A stretch of 64,000 nucleotides of DNA from Geothrix sp. SG200 (GTDB taxonomy: Bacteria; Acidobacteriota; Holophagae; Holophagales; Holophagaceae): the NCBI RefSeq assembly GCF_022808935.1, contig NZ_JAKZFR010000001.1, forward strand, positions 496,001 through 560,000, written 5' to 3'. The notes under the pieces were generated by a model. It was given only the letters and a program-made list of their open reading frames with translations, was not told where the DNA came from and made no database searches. How positions within the stretch are numbered: the first letter of the stretch is position 1; every line of letters begins with the position of its first letter. Positions 37,672 to 47,494 of this stretch are shown here, piece after piece. Made by a program: the position numbers and the translations under genes.

Positions 37672-40083
37672 TTGTCCCACTCCCCCATCGGCCCCACCAT
37701 CCTAGCCCTTCTTGCGGCTGGGCCCGCATTCGCCGCCGCTGCGGGCAGCGGAACCCTCGCCGGACGGGTGCTGGACGACCAGGGAAGGCCGGTGCCCCAG
37801 GCCCGGGTCCGCCTGGAGAACCGGGTTTCCGGATTCCGCCAGACGGTCGTCACGGACGCCTCGGGCACCTACGCCGCCTACAACGTCCCCTTCAGCGACT
37901 ACCACCTGGAGGTGGTGGCGCCGGGGATGCAGGACCTCCACCAGAACATCTCGGTCCGCTCCAACCTGCCCACCCAGCTCGATCTGCGGCTGAAGGCCGC
38001 CCAGGCCTCCGCCACGGTGGCCGTGGAGGACACGGTGTCCCTGGTGGAGGCCCACCCTTCGGCCCACATCGACATCGACCGCTCCACCATCGAGAAGATC
38101 CCCACCGCCGTGCAGAGCCGGGCCATGGAGAGCATCCTGCTCGCCACGCCGGGCTTCATCCAGGACGAGAACGGCCGCTTCCACTTCCGCGGCAGCCACG
38201 GGCAGGTGACCTATGTGGTGGATGGGGTGCCCGTCACGGACCAGGTGCAGTCCACCTTCTCGAACTCCCTGGACCCCTCCCAGGTGGAGAGCATGGAGGT
38301 CATCACCGGCGGCGTGAGCGCCGAGTACGGCGGGAAGCCGGCGGCCGTGGTGAACCTCACCAGCAAGTCCGGCCTGGGTTCCCCCCGGCCCTTCCAGGGT
38401 GAGGTGTCGCTGGGCGCCTCGCGGTTCAGCACCCGCGAGCTGGGCTTCGGGGCCCGCGGCGGGTCGGCCTCCTTCGGCTACTTCGTGACTGGCGCCGCCT
38501 CCGAGGGCGATCGGTTCCTCGACCCCGTGAACTTCGAGAACCTGCACAACCACGGGACCACGGACCGCCTCTTCACCCGCTTCGACTGGCTGCTGGGCGC
38601 CAACGACATCCTCCGGTTCTCCGCCAGCGGCGGCAGCACCAACCGGGACGTGGTGAACCTGGCCTCCCAGCAGGCCGCCGGGCAGGACCAGCGGGTCCAC
38701 ACCACGGACGTGAACCTGAACCTGGGCTGGACCCACCTGCTGGGCGCGGACCGCAGCCTGGATATGGCGATCTACTACCGCGGCGCCACTGCGCGCCTGG
38801 ACCCCACCCGGGACCTGCAGCCGGGCTTCACCGGCGGCGGGCCGGACACCCCCGTGTGGATCCGCTCCGACCGACGCCTGGACAACCAGGGCGCCCAGGC
38901 GGGCTACACCCAGCGAAACGGCGACAACACCTTCAAGGTGGGCCTCCAGGTCGTGCGCTATCCCCTGCACGAGCGGTTCGACCTGGCCATCACCGACCAG
39001 GCCCAGGTCTCCGGGCCCTCGGATCCCCTGTATCCCTACACCCCCGCCGGGGGCGGAAACATCCTCCGGTTCGCAGACGGCTTCGCGCCCTCCCTGGCCT
39101 CGGCCTACATCCAGGACGACCTGAAGGCCGGGCGCTGGACCTTCGCCCTGGGCCTCCGCTTCGACAGCTACCAGGGACGGGACTTCACCCAGAACGAGCT
39201 CCAGCCGAGGCTGGGCGTCACCTACGCGCTGCCGGGGATCGGCACCCTGGTGCGGGTGGTCTACGACCGGCTGCTCATCACACCGGAGAACGAGAACCTG
39301 GCCTTCTCCACCTCCCAGACCGCCTGGAGCCTGGTCACCCAGTCATCCACGCCGGTGCCCCAGCTCCGGGCCGAGACCCAGGACAGCTACCTGGTGGGCC
39401 TGGAGCAGCAGCTGGGCCAGGTGGCCCGCGTCAGCCTCGACTACTGGTGGAAGGACAGCCGGAACTCCGCCGACAACAGCCAATTCCTGAACACGGGCAT
39501 CCTCTTCCCCATCTCCGCCTGGAAGGGGCGCTTCCATGGGCTGGACCTCCGGGTGGACACGGTGCCGATCCGGGGCTGGTCCGCCTACCTCAGCGCGGGC
39601 ACCGTCCGGACGCTCTACTACAGCCCGACCCTCGGCGGACTGGATTCGGCGGACCCCACGGTGAACGGCCCCGACGGAACGCCGTACCTCATCGACCACG
39701 ACCAGAAGCTCACCGCCCAGCTGGGCGTGCGCTACGAGCAGGGCGGCTTCTTCGCCCAGGCCTCCGCGCGCCATGACTCGGGCCTGGAGGCGGGCGACCC
39801 CGCGACCGTCGCCGGGAATCCCGACTACGCCTTCGGCATCCCCTACGTCCGGACGGAGACCGACAGCCTGGTGGGCCTCAACCACCGCATCAAGTCGCGC
39901 ACCATCCTGAACCTCAACGCCGGGCAGGCGTGGACGCTCAAGAATGGGCAGAAGCTGTCGGTGGGCCTGGACCTGCTGAACGCCACGGACGAGAAGGGCC
40001 TCTACAACTTCCTCAGCGCCTTCGGCGGCACCCACGTCATCCCGCCGCGCACCTTTGCCGCCCGGGTGAAGTGGACGTTCTGA
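37672..40083 (+). CDS. TonB-dependent outer-membrane receptor with carboxypeptidase-like N-domain
   Basis: 803 residues if translation starts at TTG 37672, 7 nt after GGAGG; a TTG at 37624 in the same frame lies inside the inverted repeat and lacks a ribosome site. A signal peptide ending near AFAAAAG is followed by a carboxypeptidase regulatory-like domain (GTLAGRVLDDQGRPVPQARV), the plug (STIEKIPTAVQSRAMESILL, VDGVPVTDQ, GGVSAEYGGKPAAVVNLTSK) and a 22-strand-type barrel ending in FAARVKWTF. It takes up an unidentified substrate across the outer membrane using TonB energy. Divergent from the MacA-like operon, suggesting joint regulation. Confidence 0.9.
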   Translation: MSHSPIGPTILALLAAGPAFAAAAGSGTLAGRVLDDQGRPVPQARVRLENRVSGFRQTVVTDASGTYAAYNVPFSDYHLEVVAPGMQDLHQNISVRSNLPTQLDLRLKAAQASATVAVEDTVSLVEAHPSAHIDIDRSTIEKIPTAVQSRAMESILLATPGFIQDENGRFHFRGSHGQVTYVVDGVPVTDQVQSTFSNSLDPSQVESMEVITGGVSAEYGGKPAAVVNLTSKSGLGSPRPFQGEVSLGASRFSTRELGFGARGGSASFGYFVTGAASEGDRFLDPVNFENLHNHGTTDRLFTRFDWLLGANDILRFSASGGSTNRDVVNLASQQAAGQDQRVHTTDVNLNLGWTHLLGADRSLDMAIYYRGATARLDPTRDLQPGFTGGGPDTPVWIRSDRRLDNQGAQAGYTQRNGDNTFKVGLQVVRYPLHERFDLAITDQAQVSGPSDPLYPYTPAGGGNILRFADGFAPSLASAYIQDDLKAGRWTFALGLRFDSYQGRDFTQNELQPRLGVTYALPGIGTLVRVVYDRLLITPENENLAFSTSQTAWSLVTQSSTPVPQLRAETQDSYLVGLEQQLGQVARVSLDYWWKDSRNSADNSQFLNTGILFPISAWKGRFHGLDLRVDTVPIRGWSAYLSAGTVRTLYYSPTLGGLDSADPTVNGPDGTPYLIDHDQKLTAQLGVRYEQGGFFAQASARHDSGLEAGDPATVAGNPDYAFGIPYVRTETDSLVGLNHRIKSRTILNLNAGQAWTLKNGQKLSVGLDLLNATDEKGLYNFLSAFGGTHVIPPRTFAARVKWTF

Positions 40084-40101
40084 GCCGGCCTCAGCGCCGC
40101 C

Positions 40102-40926
40102 TCAGAACGGGTGCTCGAAGCTGAGATAGAGGAAGATGGCCTTCTCGCCGCGGCTGGCGCCCACGCCGATGGGCACGGCGATGCCCGGAACCACCTGGAG
40201 CCCGCTGGGGAAGTTGTAGGCCCAGCGGATGCCGGGATTGACGTAGGAGGCGCCCTGGCGCTGGGTCTGGCCGGGGCCGGTGATGACCTCGGCGCTGGTG
40301 TAGATGTATTCCAGCATCACGTTGAAGCGGGGGGTGGCCAGCCAGATGAAGCTCTGGCCCAGCAGGTAGTCCCGGGTGGTGGCGCGGTCGCCGTCGGTGT
40401 TGCGGGCCCGGGGGGTGAGGGTGCCGCCGGCGTTGAAGTGGCCCACGAAGTCGCCGCCCAGGGTGAAGCTCACGGGGAGGTTCACCTGGTAGCCGGTGGC
40501 GCCCTTGCCGTAGCCGGCCTTCTCGTCGCCCGTGGGCAGCAGCACGCTGAGGCGCGGGGAGAAGGCCACGGGGGCGTTCCCGTCGCCCAGCAGCTGGTAG
40601 CGCCAGTTCAGGGCCACGTCGCCGAAGGCCTGCTTGCGGCCGGGGGAGGCGTCCAGCCGCTGCCAGGGCAGGGTGAAGCTGAGTTGGTTCTTCTGGCTGA
40701 AGACGGGCCATTCCTGGGTGAAGGTGTAGATCCAGTCCTTGGCCTCCTGGTAGCGGGTGAAGGTGCTGATGTGCTGCACCACGCCCGTTTCCTGGTTGTA
40801 GGCCTCCTCCACGAGGAAGGAGTTGTCCTGGATGGGGCCTTCCTTCTTCTCCTGGGCCATCAGGGAGGTCGCGAGCAGGAGGGCTGGAAGGATGCGGGAG
40901 AGGGGAGAGGGGGTCGTTGTCGTCAT
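40102..40926 (-). CDS. outer-membrane transporter-like beta-barrel (phenol-degradation MetA type)
   Basis: 274 residues from ATG 40926 (MTTTTPSPLSRILPALLLAT). A signal peptide ends near SLMAQ. The mature part alternates short amphipathic strands (LSFTLPWQRLD, ALNWRYQLLGD, FSPRLSVLLPTGDE, PVSFTLGGDFVGH, FNVMLEYIYTS) and ends in a terminal Phe (LSFEHPF), as outer-membrane barrels do. It resembles the MetA-pathway/DUF3187-like 'transporter' group. A CTGAG-t-CTCAG repeat (about 40939-40949) lies just before the start and may be an operator. It is convergent with the TonB receptor; substrate unknown. Confidence 0.7.
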   Translation of the reverse strand: MTTTTPSPLSRILPALLLATSLMAQEKKEGPIQDNSFLVEEAYNQETGVVQHISTFTRYQEAKDWIYTFTQEWPVFSQKNQLSFTLPWQRLDASPGRKQAFGDVALNWRYQLLGDGNAPVAFSPRLSVLLPTGDEKAGYGKGATGYQVNLPVSFTLGGDFVGHFNAGGTLTPRARNTDGDRATTRDYLLGQSFIWLATPRFNVMLEYIYTSAEVITGPGQTQRQGASYVNPGIRWAYNFPSGLQVVPGIAVPIGVGASRGEKAIFLYLSFEHPF

Positions 40927-41120
40927 AATTGTGATACTGAGTCTCAGAAAAATAGAATTCAAGACCTCGGGGTTGAGAAGTGATGCCCGTCACCAGGCCG
41001 AAGATCGGCTGGGGGTCACAGTCTAGCCAAAGCATGCCGGGCCCCGGTCCCCGAGCCTGGAAGGCAGGCGGATCCGGGGATACGTAGTGATACGATGGTC
41101 ATCCCCCCTGTGGAGCAGCC

Positions 41121-43208
41121 ATGTCCTTCCGTGCCCGACGCCTCACCCTCCCTCTGCTCGTTCTCGCCTTGGCCTCCGGGTCGGCGAAGGCTGAGGAGGG
41201 CATGTGGACCTTCGACAACCTGCCGACGAAGAAGATTCAGGCGGCCTACGGCTGGGCGCCGGATCAGGCCTGGCTGGACCATGTGCGCCTGTCGGCCCTG
41301 CGCTTCCCCGGCGGCTCCGGCTCCTTCGTGAGCGCCGACGGCCTGGTGCTCACCAACCACCACGTGGGCCGGGGCTGGATCCAGCGTGTCAGCGACAAGG
41401 ACCACGACTACGTGAAGAACGGCTTCGCGGCCCAGGACCGCGACCATGAGATCAAGGTCCCCGGGCTCGAGCTGCTGACGCTCATGGCCATGGACAACAT
41501 CACCGACCGGCTGGCCAAGGTGGTGAAGCCCGGCGCCTCCGAGGCCGAGGCCCACAAGCTCCGCGAGGGCGAGATCGAGCGGATCAAGAAGGAGATGCAG
41601 GAGAAGACGGGCCTCACCTGCGAGCACGTGACCCTCTACCAGGGCGGCGAGCACTGGATCTACAGCTACAAGAAGCACACCGACGTGCGGCTGGTTTTCG
41701 CCCCCGAGATGCAGATCGCCTTCTTCGGCGGGGACTACGACAACTTCACCTACCCCCGGCACAACCTCGACTTCTCCATCTTCCGAGTTTACGAGAACGG
41801 GAAGCCCTGCCACCCGAAGGCGTTCCTGCACTGGACGCGGACCGGCCTGAAGGCGGGCGACCTGACCTTCGTGACCGGCCATCCCGGCCGCACCAGCCGC
41901 CAGGACACCCTGGCCCAGATGATCTACTCCCGGGACGTGGCCATCCCCATGCGCCTCAAGGCCATGGAACGGCGTAAGGAAGCCCTGGTTGAGTACGGGA
42001 AGTCCTCCCCGGAGGCCGCCCGCCAGGTCAACACCCAGATCTTCGGCGTCGAGAATGGCCTGAAGGCCGTCAACGGCTATTGGTCCGGCCTCAAGAACCC
42101 CGAGGCCATGGCCCGGATCGCCGCGGCGGAGAAGGACCTCCGCGCCAAGGTGGACGCGGACCCCAAGCTCTCCGCCGAGGTCGGCGATGCCTGGGCTCGC
42201 ATCGAAGAGGCTCTCAAAGTTTCCGGGAATCTGGCCAAGGAATCCCAGATCGTCGGCACCGCCGACTCGACGCTCCTGGGCTACGCCCTCGCCCTGGTGC
42301 GCATCACCGATGAGGAGCACCTCCCCAGCGACAAGCGCCTGCCCGAATACAGCGACGCGAACCTGAAGGCCGCCAAGACCCGCCTCAGCGTCCACGCCCC
42401 CTTCTACGCCGAGCAGGAGATCTTCATGTTCACTCAGGGGCTGGAGCACGCCGCGAAGGAGCTCGGCGGCGCCCATCCCTACATCCAGGCCATGCTGGAC
42501 GGCAAGCCGGCGGCGGAGGTCGCCCGGGCGGCCGTGTCCGGCTCCAAGCTCGCGGACCCCGAATTCCGCAAGGCGCTCCTGGCCGGCGGCAAGAAGGCCG
42601 TGGCCGAGTGCCAGGACCCCATGATCCTCCTGGCCCAGAAGCTGGATCCCCTGTCCCGCGAGGTGCGCCGGAAGCAGGTGGAGCAGGTGCAGAGCGTGCT
42701 CACCGAGTGCGGCGCGCGCATCGCCAAGGCCCGCTTCGCGGCCTACGGCAAGGAGACCTACCCCGACGCCACCTTCACCCTCCGCCTGACCTACGGGCCC
42801 GTCGCGGAGTACCCGGCCAACGGCACGCTCATCCAGCCCTTCACCACCTTCGGCGGCCTCTTCGACCGCTACGACGGCTGGGGCGGCAACGCCGCCGCGG
42901 CCCACGGCGGGGCATGGACGCTGCCCCAGCGCTGGATCGACAAGCGCGGCGCCCTCGACCCCGCCATGCCCTTCAACTTCGTCCACAAGGTCGACATCAT
43001 CGGCGGCAACTCCGGCTCCCCCGTGGTGGACCGCAAGGGCGAGCTGGTGGGCCTCATCTTCGACGGCGACATCGACATGCTGCCCGGCAACTACTTCTAC
43101 GACGACAAGGCCAACCGCGGCGTCTCCGTGGATGCCCGGGGCCTCCTGCATGCCCTGGACAAGGTCTACGGCGCCTCCGCGCTCGTGGCCGAGCTGACCG
43201 GCAAGTAG
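41121..43208 (+). CDS. S46-family dipeptidyl-peptidase, paralogue 1
   Basis: 695 residues. A signal peptide (about 1-28, ending SAKAEEG) leads to the conserved MWTFDNLP start. The chymotrypsin-like halves carry VLTNHHVGRG (catalytic His), the Asp within the GGDYDNFTYPRHNLDFS segment and IGGNSGSPVVDRKGELVG (catalytic Ser), separated by the S46 helical domain. S46 enzymes (DPP7/DPP11) remove dipeptides from peptide N-termini in the periplasm. First of three tandem paralogues; the next begins 19 bp after the stop. Which S1 specificity it has cannot be decided by eye. Confidence 0.93.
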   Translation: MSFRARRLTLPLLVLALASGSAKAEEGMWTFDNLPTKKIQAAYGWAPDQAWLDHVRLSALRFPGGSGSFVSADGLVLTNHHVGRGWIQRVSDKDHDYVKNGFAAQDRDHEIKVPGLELLTLMAMDNITDRLAKVVKPGASEAEAHKLREGEIERIKKEMQEKTGLTCEHVTLYQGGEHWIYSYKKHTDVRLVFAPEMQIAFFGGDYDNFTYPRHNLDFSIFRVYENGKPCHPKAFLHWTRTGLKAGDLTFVTGHPGRTSRQDTLAQMIYSRDVAIPMRLKAMERRKEALVEYGKSSPEAARQVNTQIFGVENGLKAVNGYWSGLKNPEAMARIAAAEKDLRAKVDADPKLSAEVGDAWARIEEALKVSGNLAKESQIVGTADSTLLGYALALVRITDEEHLPSDKRLPEYSDANLKAAKTRLSVHAPFYAEQEIFMFTQGLEHAAKELGGAHPYIQAMLDGKPAAEVARAAVSGSKLADPEFRKALLAGGKKAVAECQDPMILLAQKLDPLSREVRRKQVEQVQSVLTECGARIAKARFAAYGKETYPDATFTLRLTYGPVAEYPANGTLIQPFTTFGGLFDRYDGWGGNAAAAHGGAWTLPQRWIDKRGALDPAMPFNFVHKVDIIGGNSGSPVVDRKGELVGLIFDGDIDMLPGNYFYDDKANRGVSVDARGLLHALDKVYGASALVAELTGK

Positions 43209-43227
43209 ATCCACCTCAGGAGCCCCC

Positions 43228-45324
43228 ATGCGACACCTCTCCGTTCTCGCCCTCGCCCTCGTCTCCACGCTCGCCCTGCCGGCCCTCCGGGCCGAGGAGG
43301 GCATGTGGACCTTCGACAACCTGCCCCTGAAGCAGCTCAAGGAGAAGTACGCCTTCGAGCCCGGGCAGGCCTGGATCGACCACGTCCGCCTCTCCACCCT
43401 CACCCTGGGCGGCTGCACCGGCTCCTTCGTGAGCGCGGACGGCCTGGTGGTCACCAACCACCACTGCACCCGGGGCTCCCTGGCCCGCCTCTCCACCAAG
43501 GACCGCGACCTGGTGAAGGACGGCTTCGTGGCCATGAGCCGCGACCAGGAGCTCAAGATCCCGGGCCTGACCTACCGCACCCTCATGGCCATGGAGAACG
43601 TCACCGAGCGCGTGGCCAAGGCCGTGACGCCCGGCCTCACCGAGAAGCAGGCCGCCGCGGCCCGCGCCAAGGAGCTGGACGCCATCAAGGCCGGGCTGGA
43701 GAAGCAGACCGGCCTCACCTACGACGTGGTGAACCTCTACCAGGGCGGCGAGACCTGGATGTACGGCTTCAAGGTGTTCAAGGACATCCGCCTCGTGGCC
43801 GCCCCCGAGATCGCCGTGGCGGCCTTCGGCGGCGACTACGACAACTTCACCTACCCGCGCCACGACCTGGACTTCTCCATGGTCCGCGTTTACGAGAACG
43901 ACAAGCCCTACCACCCGCCCCACCACCTCACCTGGAGCACCGAGGGCCTGAAGAACGGCGACCTCACCTTCGTGGTGGGCCATCCCGGGCGCACCAGCCG
44001 CCTGCAGACCTTCGCCCAGATGAAGTACGACCGCGACTTCGGCATCCCCACCTACCTGAAGAATGCCGACCGCACCCGCGCCATCCTCGAGGAGTACGGC
44101 AAGCAGGACGCGGAGCATGCCCGCCAGGTGCAGACGATGATCCTGGGCGTGAACAACGGCGCCAAGGCCAACGAGGGCTCCCTGGCCGGCCTGAAGGACG
44201 CCGAGGCCATGAAGCGCCTCGAGGCCGCCGAGAAGGCCCTGAAGGCCGCCGTGGCCAAGGATCCCAAGCTGGCCGCCATCACGGGCAGGAGCTGGGCCCG
44301 TGTTGAGCAGGCCATGCAGCTCCAGAAGGCCAACCTCAAGGAGTCGCTCTACCTGGGCGCCGCCCGCTCCGCCACCCTGGGCCAGGCCCTCGCCCTGGTG
44401 CGGCTCGCCGCACAGCAGGAGCTGCCCGTGGAGAAGCGCCTGACGGAGTACCGCTCCGAAGGCGGCCTGAAGACCCTGAAGACCCGCCTCTCCGGCCCCG
44501 CCATGGGCATGATGGGCCAGGCCGCCAACCCTGAGCTGGAGACTCTCCTCTTCACTCGGAGCCTGGAAGATGCCCGGCGCGAGCTGGGCCCGCAGCACCC
44601 CTACATCGTCGCCGTCCTGGGCGGGAAGACGCCGGCCGAGGTGGCCAAGGCCGCCGTGGCGGGCACGAAGCTGAACGATCCCGCCGTGCGCAAGGCCCTG
44701 ATCGACGGCGGCCAGAAGGCCGTGGCCGAGAGCGCCGATCCCATGATCGTGCTGGCCCGCAAGCTCGAGCCCATCCTCCTGGCCCAGCGGAAGAAGCAGG
44801 ACGACGTGAAGGCCATCCTCGAAGAGCACGGCGCCCGCATCGCCAAGGCCCGCTTCGCCGTCTACGGCAAGACCCTGCCGCCGGACGCCACGGGGACGCT
44901 GCGCATCACCTACGGTGCCGTGGCCACCTATCCCGCCAACGGCACCCTCCAGCAGCCCTTCACCACCTGGGCCGGGCTCTACGACCGCCACTTCGGCTGG
45001 GGCGGCAACGACGCGAAGGACTACACCGACTGGCACCTGCCCCAGCGCTGGCTGGACCGCATGGGCAAGCTGGACTTGAAGACGCCCCTCAACTTCTCCC
45101 ACGCCGTGGACACCACCGGCGGCAACTCCGGCAGCCCCGTGGTGAACCGCAAGGGCGAGCTGGTGGGCCTGCTCTTCGACGGCAACATCGAGGGCAACGC
45201 CGGCCGCTACTTCTACGACGAGAAGGTGAACCGCAGCGTCTCCGTGGACGCGCGTGCCATCCTCGAGGCCCTCGTGAAGGTCTACGACGCGCCCCACCTC
45301 GCCGCCGAGCTCACCGGCAAGTGA
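43228..45324 (+). CDS. S46-family dipeptidyl-peptidase, paralogue 2
   Basis: 698 residues with a signal peptide ending near ALRAEEG. His region VVTNHHCTRG (a Cys after the double His, where the neighbours have Val), GGDYDNFTYPRHDLDFS, and Ser region TGGNSGSPVVNRKGELVGLL. It is about as long as the other two copies and colinear with them. The TNHHC form is the one I associate with classical DPP7/DPP11, so this copy may be the most typical. A good terminator follows it, dividing the cluster into 1+2 and 3. Confidence 0.93.
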   Translation: MRHLSVLALALVSTLALPALRAEEGMWTFDNLPLKQLKEKYAFEPGQAWIDHVRLSTLTLGGCTGSFVSADGLVVTNHHCTRGSLARLSTKDRDLVKDGFVAMSRDQELKIPGLTYRTLMAMENVTERVAKAVTPGLTEKQAAAARAKELDAIKAGLEKQTGLTYDVVNLYQGGETWMYGFKVFKDIRLVAAPEIAVAAFGGDYDNFTYPRHDLDFSMVRVYENDKPYHPPHHLTWSTEGLKNGDLTFVVGHPGRTSRLQTFAQMKYDRDFGIPTYLKNADRTRAILEEYGKQDAEHARQVQTMILGVNNGAKANEGSLAGLKDAEAMKRLEAAEKALKAAVAKDPKLAAITGRSWARVEQAMQLQKANLKESLYLGAARSATLGQALALVRLAAQQELPVEKRLTEYRSEGGLKTLKTRLSGPAMGMMGQAANPELETLLFTRSLEDARRELGPQHPYIVAVLGGKTPAEVAKAAVAGTKLNDPAVRKALIDGGQKAVAESADPMIVLARKLEPILLAQRKKQDDVKAILEEHGARIAKARFAVYGKTLPPDATGTLRITYGAVATYPANGTLQQPFTTWAGLYDRHFGWGGNDAKDYTDWHLPQRWLDRMGKLDLKTPLNFSHAVDTTGGNSGSPVVNRKGELVGLLFDGNIEGNAGRYFYDEKVNRSVSVDARAILEALVKVYDAPHLAAELTGK

Positions 45325-45344
45325 ACCAGAACGACTGACCACAG

Positions 45345-45366
45345 GGGGCCCTCCGGGGCCCCTTTT
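45345..45366 (+). terminator. intrinsic terminator between S46 paralogues 2 and 3
   Basis: GGGGCCC (45345-45351), loop TCCG, GGGCCCC (45356-45362), then TTTT. It stands only 10 bp before the start of the third peptidase gene, so that gene either relies on read-through or the hairpin acts as an attenuator. Confidence 0.7.
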
Positions 45367-45376
45367 CGGAGCCCCC

Positions 45377-47467
45377 ATGCGCCTTTCCGCCCTCGCCCTC
45401 CTGCTCGCCGTCCTGCCCGCCCTGCGCGCGGACGAGGGCATGTGGACCTTCGACAACATCCCCGTGCAGAAGATCAAGGCGAAGTACGGCGTGGACCTGA
45501 GCCAGGCCTGGCTGAAGAACCTGCAACTCGCCACCGTGCGGTTCCCCGGCGGCACGGGTGCCTTCGTGAGCCGCGACGGTCTGGTGGTGACCAACCACCA
45601 CGTGGGCCGGGGCGCCATCGCCCAGGTGTCCACCGCCCAGGCCGACCTCGTGAAGAACGGCTTCACCGCCGCCACCCGCGCCCAGGAAATCCCCGTGCCC
45701 GGGCTCGAGCTGATGATGCTCGTCTCCATGGAGGACGTGACGGCCCGGGTGAACGGCGCCGTGAAGCCCGGCAGCGGGGACGCCGAGGCCCTGGCCGCCC
45801 GCCGCAACGCCCTGGCCGAGCTGCGCAAGGCCGAGGAGGCGAAGACCGGCCTGACCTGCGAGCCCGTCACCCTCTACCAGGGCGGCGAGTATTGGCTCTA
45901 CCGCTACCGGAAGTTCAAGGACGTGCGCCTGGTGGCCGCGCCGGAGCTTCAGGTCGCGGCCTTCGGCGGCGACCCCGACAACTACACCTACCCCCGCCAC
46001 AACCTGGACTTCTCCCTGTTCCGCGTCTACGAGGACGGCAAGCCCTACCGGCCCGAGGCCCTCCTGCCCTTCAGCGCCAAGGGCGTGGCCATGGGCGAGC
46101 TGACCTTCATCTCCGGGCATCCCGGCATCACCTACCGCCAGCAGACCCACGCCCAGATGGCCTATGCCCGCGACATCGGCATCCCCTTCCAGCTCCGCAC
46201 GCTGGAGCGCCAGAAGCAGGCCCTCCTGGCGTACTCGGCCACCTCGCCCGAGGCGCACCGCCTCGCCGCCGAGCCCATCTACGGCATCGAGAACGGCCAC
46301 AAGCGGCTCAGCGGCCAGCTGCTGGGCCTCGCCAAGCCGGAGAACCTGAAGAAGGTGGCCGAGGCCGAGGCTGCCCTGAAGGCCGCCGTGGCCAAGGATC
46401 CCGCCCTGCAGGCCCGCGTGGGCGGAAGCTGGGACCGGGTGGCCCAGGCCGTGGAGCGGCAGAAGGCGCTGCTGAAGGAAGCCACCTACCTCGATGCCGG
46501 CCGCGGCACCCTGGTGGGCCGGGTGGCCAGCCTGCGCCACGCCCTCACGCTGGTTCGCCTCGCGGACGAGCTGGGCAAGCCCTCGGCCGAGCGGCTCAGC
46601 GAGTTCAGCGACGGCAACCTCAAGGCCACGCGGGCGCAGCTCCTCTCGCCCCGGCCCGTGCAGAAGCCCATCGACGCCACGCTGCTGGCGGCCGGGCTGC
46701 AGGAGGCGAAGGACGAGCTGGGCGCGGACCATCCCTTCGTGAAGGCCCTGCTGGGCGGCCAGTCCCCGGAGGCCGTGGCCCAGGCCGCGGTGGCGGGCAC
46801 CAGGCTGGACGATCCCGCCGTGCGGAAGGCGCTGGCCGAAGGGGGCAAGGCCGCCCTCGACGCCAGCACGGATCCCATGATCCTGCTGGCAAAGAAGGTC
46901 GATCCCTTCGGCCGCGCCATCCACGCGCGGATGGAGGCGGAAGTCACAGGCGTCTTCAACGAGCACGGCGGGCGCATCGCCGAGGCCCGCTTCAAGACCT
47001 TCGGCAAGAGCCTCTATCCCGACGCCACCTTCACCCTGCGCCTGGGCTACGGTCCCGTCGCCACCTATGCCAACGGCACGGGCACCCTGGCCCAGCCCTT
47101 CACCACCTACATGGGGATGTACGACCGGCACCTGGGCTGGGGCGGCAATGCCGCCGCCGCGGAGCACGGGGCCTGGACCCTGCCGGAGCGCTGGCTCAAG
47201 CGGCAGTCGAAGCTGGACCTGGCCACCCCCTTCAACTTCATCTACGCCTGCGACACCGTGGGCGGCAACAGCGGCAGCCCCGTGGTGAACGTGAAGGGCG
47301 AGTTCGTGGGCATCAACTTCGACAGCGTCTACGAAGGGCAGGGCGGCTACTACGTCTACGACGCCGACACCAAGCGCGCCGTGGCCACCGACGCCCGCGC
47401 CATCCTCGAGGCCCTGCGCAAGATCATGGACGCCGGCTACCTCGCCGACGAGCTCCTGGGCCGCTGA
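45377..47467 (+). CDS. S46-family dipeptidyl-peptidase, paralogue 3
   Basis: 696 residues, short signal peptide (about 1-17, ALRADEG) and MWTFDNIP. His region VVTNHHVGRG; GGDPDNYTYPRHNLDFS (Asp-Tyr of the others changed to Asp-Pro); Ser region VGGNSGSPVVNVKGEFVGINFDSVYEG. The stretch after the catalytic Ser differs clearly from copies 1 and 2, which read FDGDI and FDGNI where this has FDSVY, so specificity probably differs. The three enzymes plus tricorn and M28 suggest a protein- or peptide-feeding lifestyle. Confidence 0.92.
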   Translation: MRLSALALLLAVLPALRADEGMWTFDNIPVQKIKAKYGVDLSQAWLKNLQLATVRFPGGTGAFVSRDGLVVTNHHVGRGAIAQVSTAQADLVKNGFTAATRAQEIPVPGLELMMLVSMEDVTARVNGAVKPGSGDAEALAARRNALAELRKAEEAKTGLTCEPVTLYQGGEYWLYRYRKFKDVRLVAAPELQVAAFGGDPDNYTYPRHNLDFSLFRVYEDGKPYRPEALLPFSAKGVAMGELTFISGHPGITYRQQTHAQMAYARDIGIPFQLRTLERQKQALLAYSATSPEAHRLAAEPIYGIENGHKRLSGQLLGLAKPENLKKVAEAEAALKAAVAKDPALQARVGGSWDRVAQAVERQKALLKEATYLDAGRGTLVGRVASLRHALTLVRLADELGKPSAERLSEFSDGNLKATRAQLLSPRPVQKPIDATLLAAGLQEAKDELGADHPFVKALLGGQSPEAVAQAAVAGTRLDDPAVRKALAEGGKAALDASTDPMILLAKKVDPFGRAIHARMEAEVTGVFNEHGGRIAEARFKTFGKSLYPDATFTLRLGYGPVATYANGTGTLAQPFTTYMGMYDRHLGWGGNAAAAEHGAWTLPERWLKRQSKLDLATPFNFIYACDTVGGNSGSPVVNVKGEFVGINFDSVYEGQGGYYVYDADTKRAVATDARAILEALRKIMDAGYLADELLGR

Positions 47468-47494
47468 GGCCAAGCGAATCCAACAGCCACAGAC

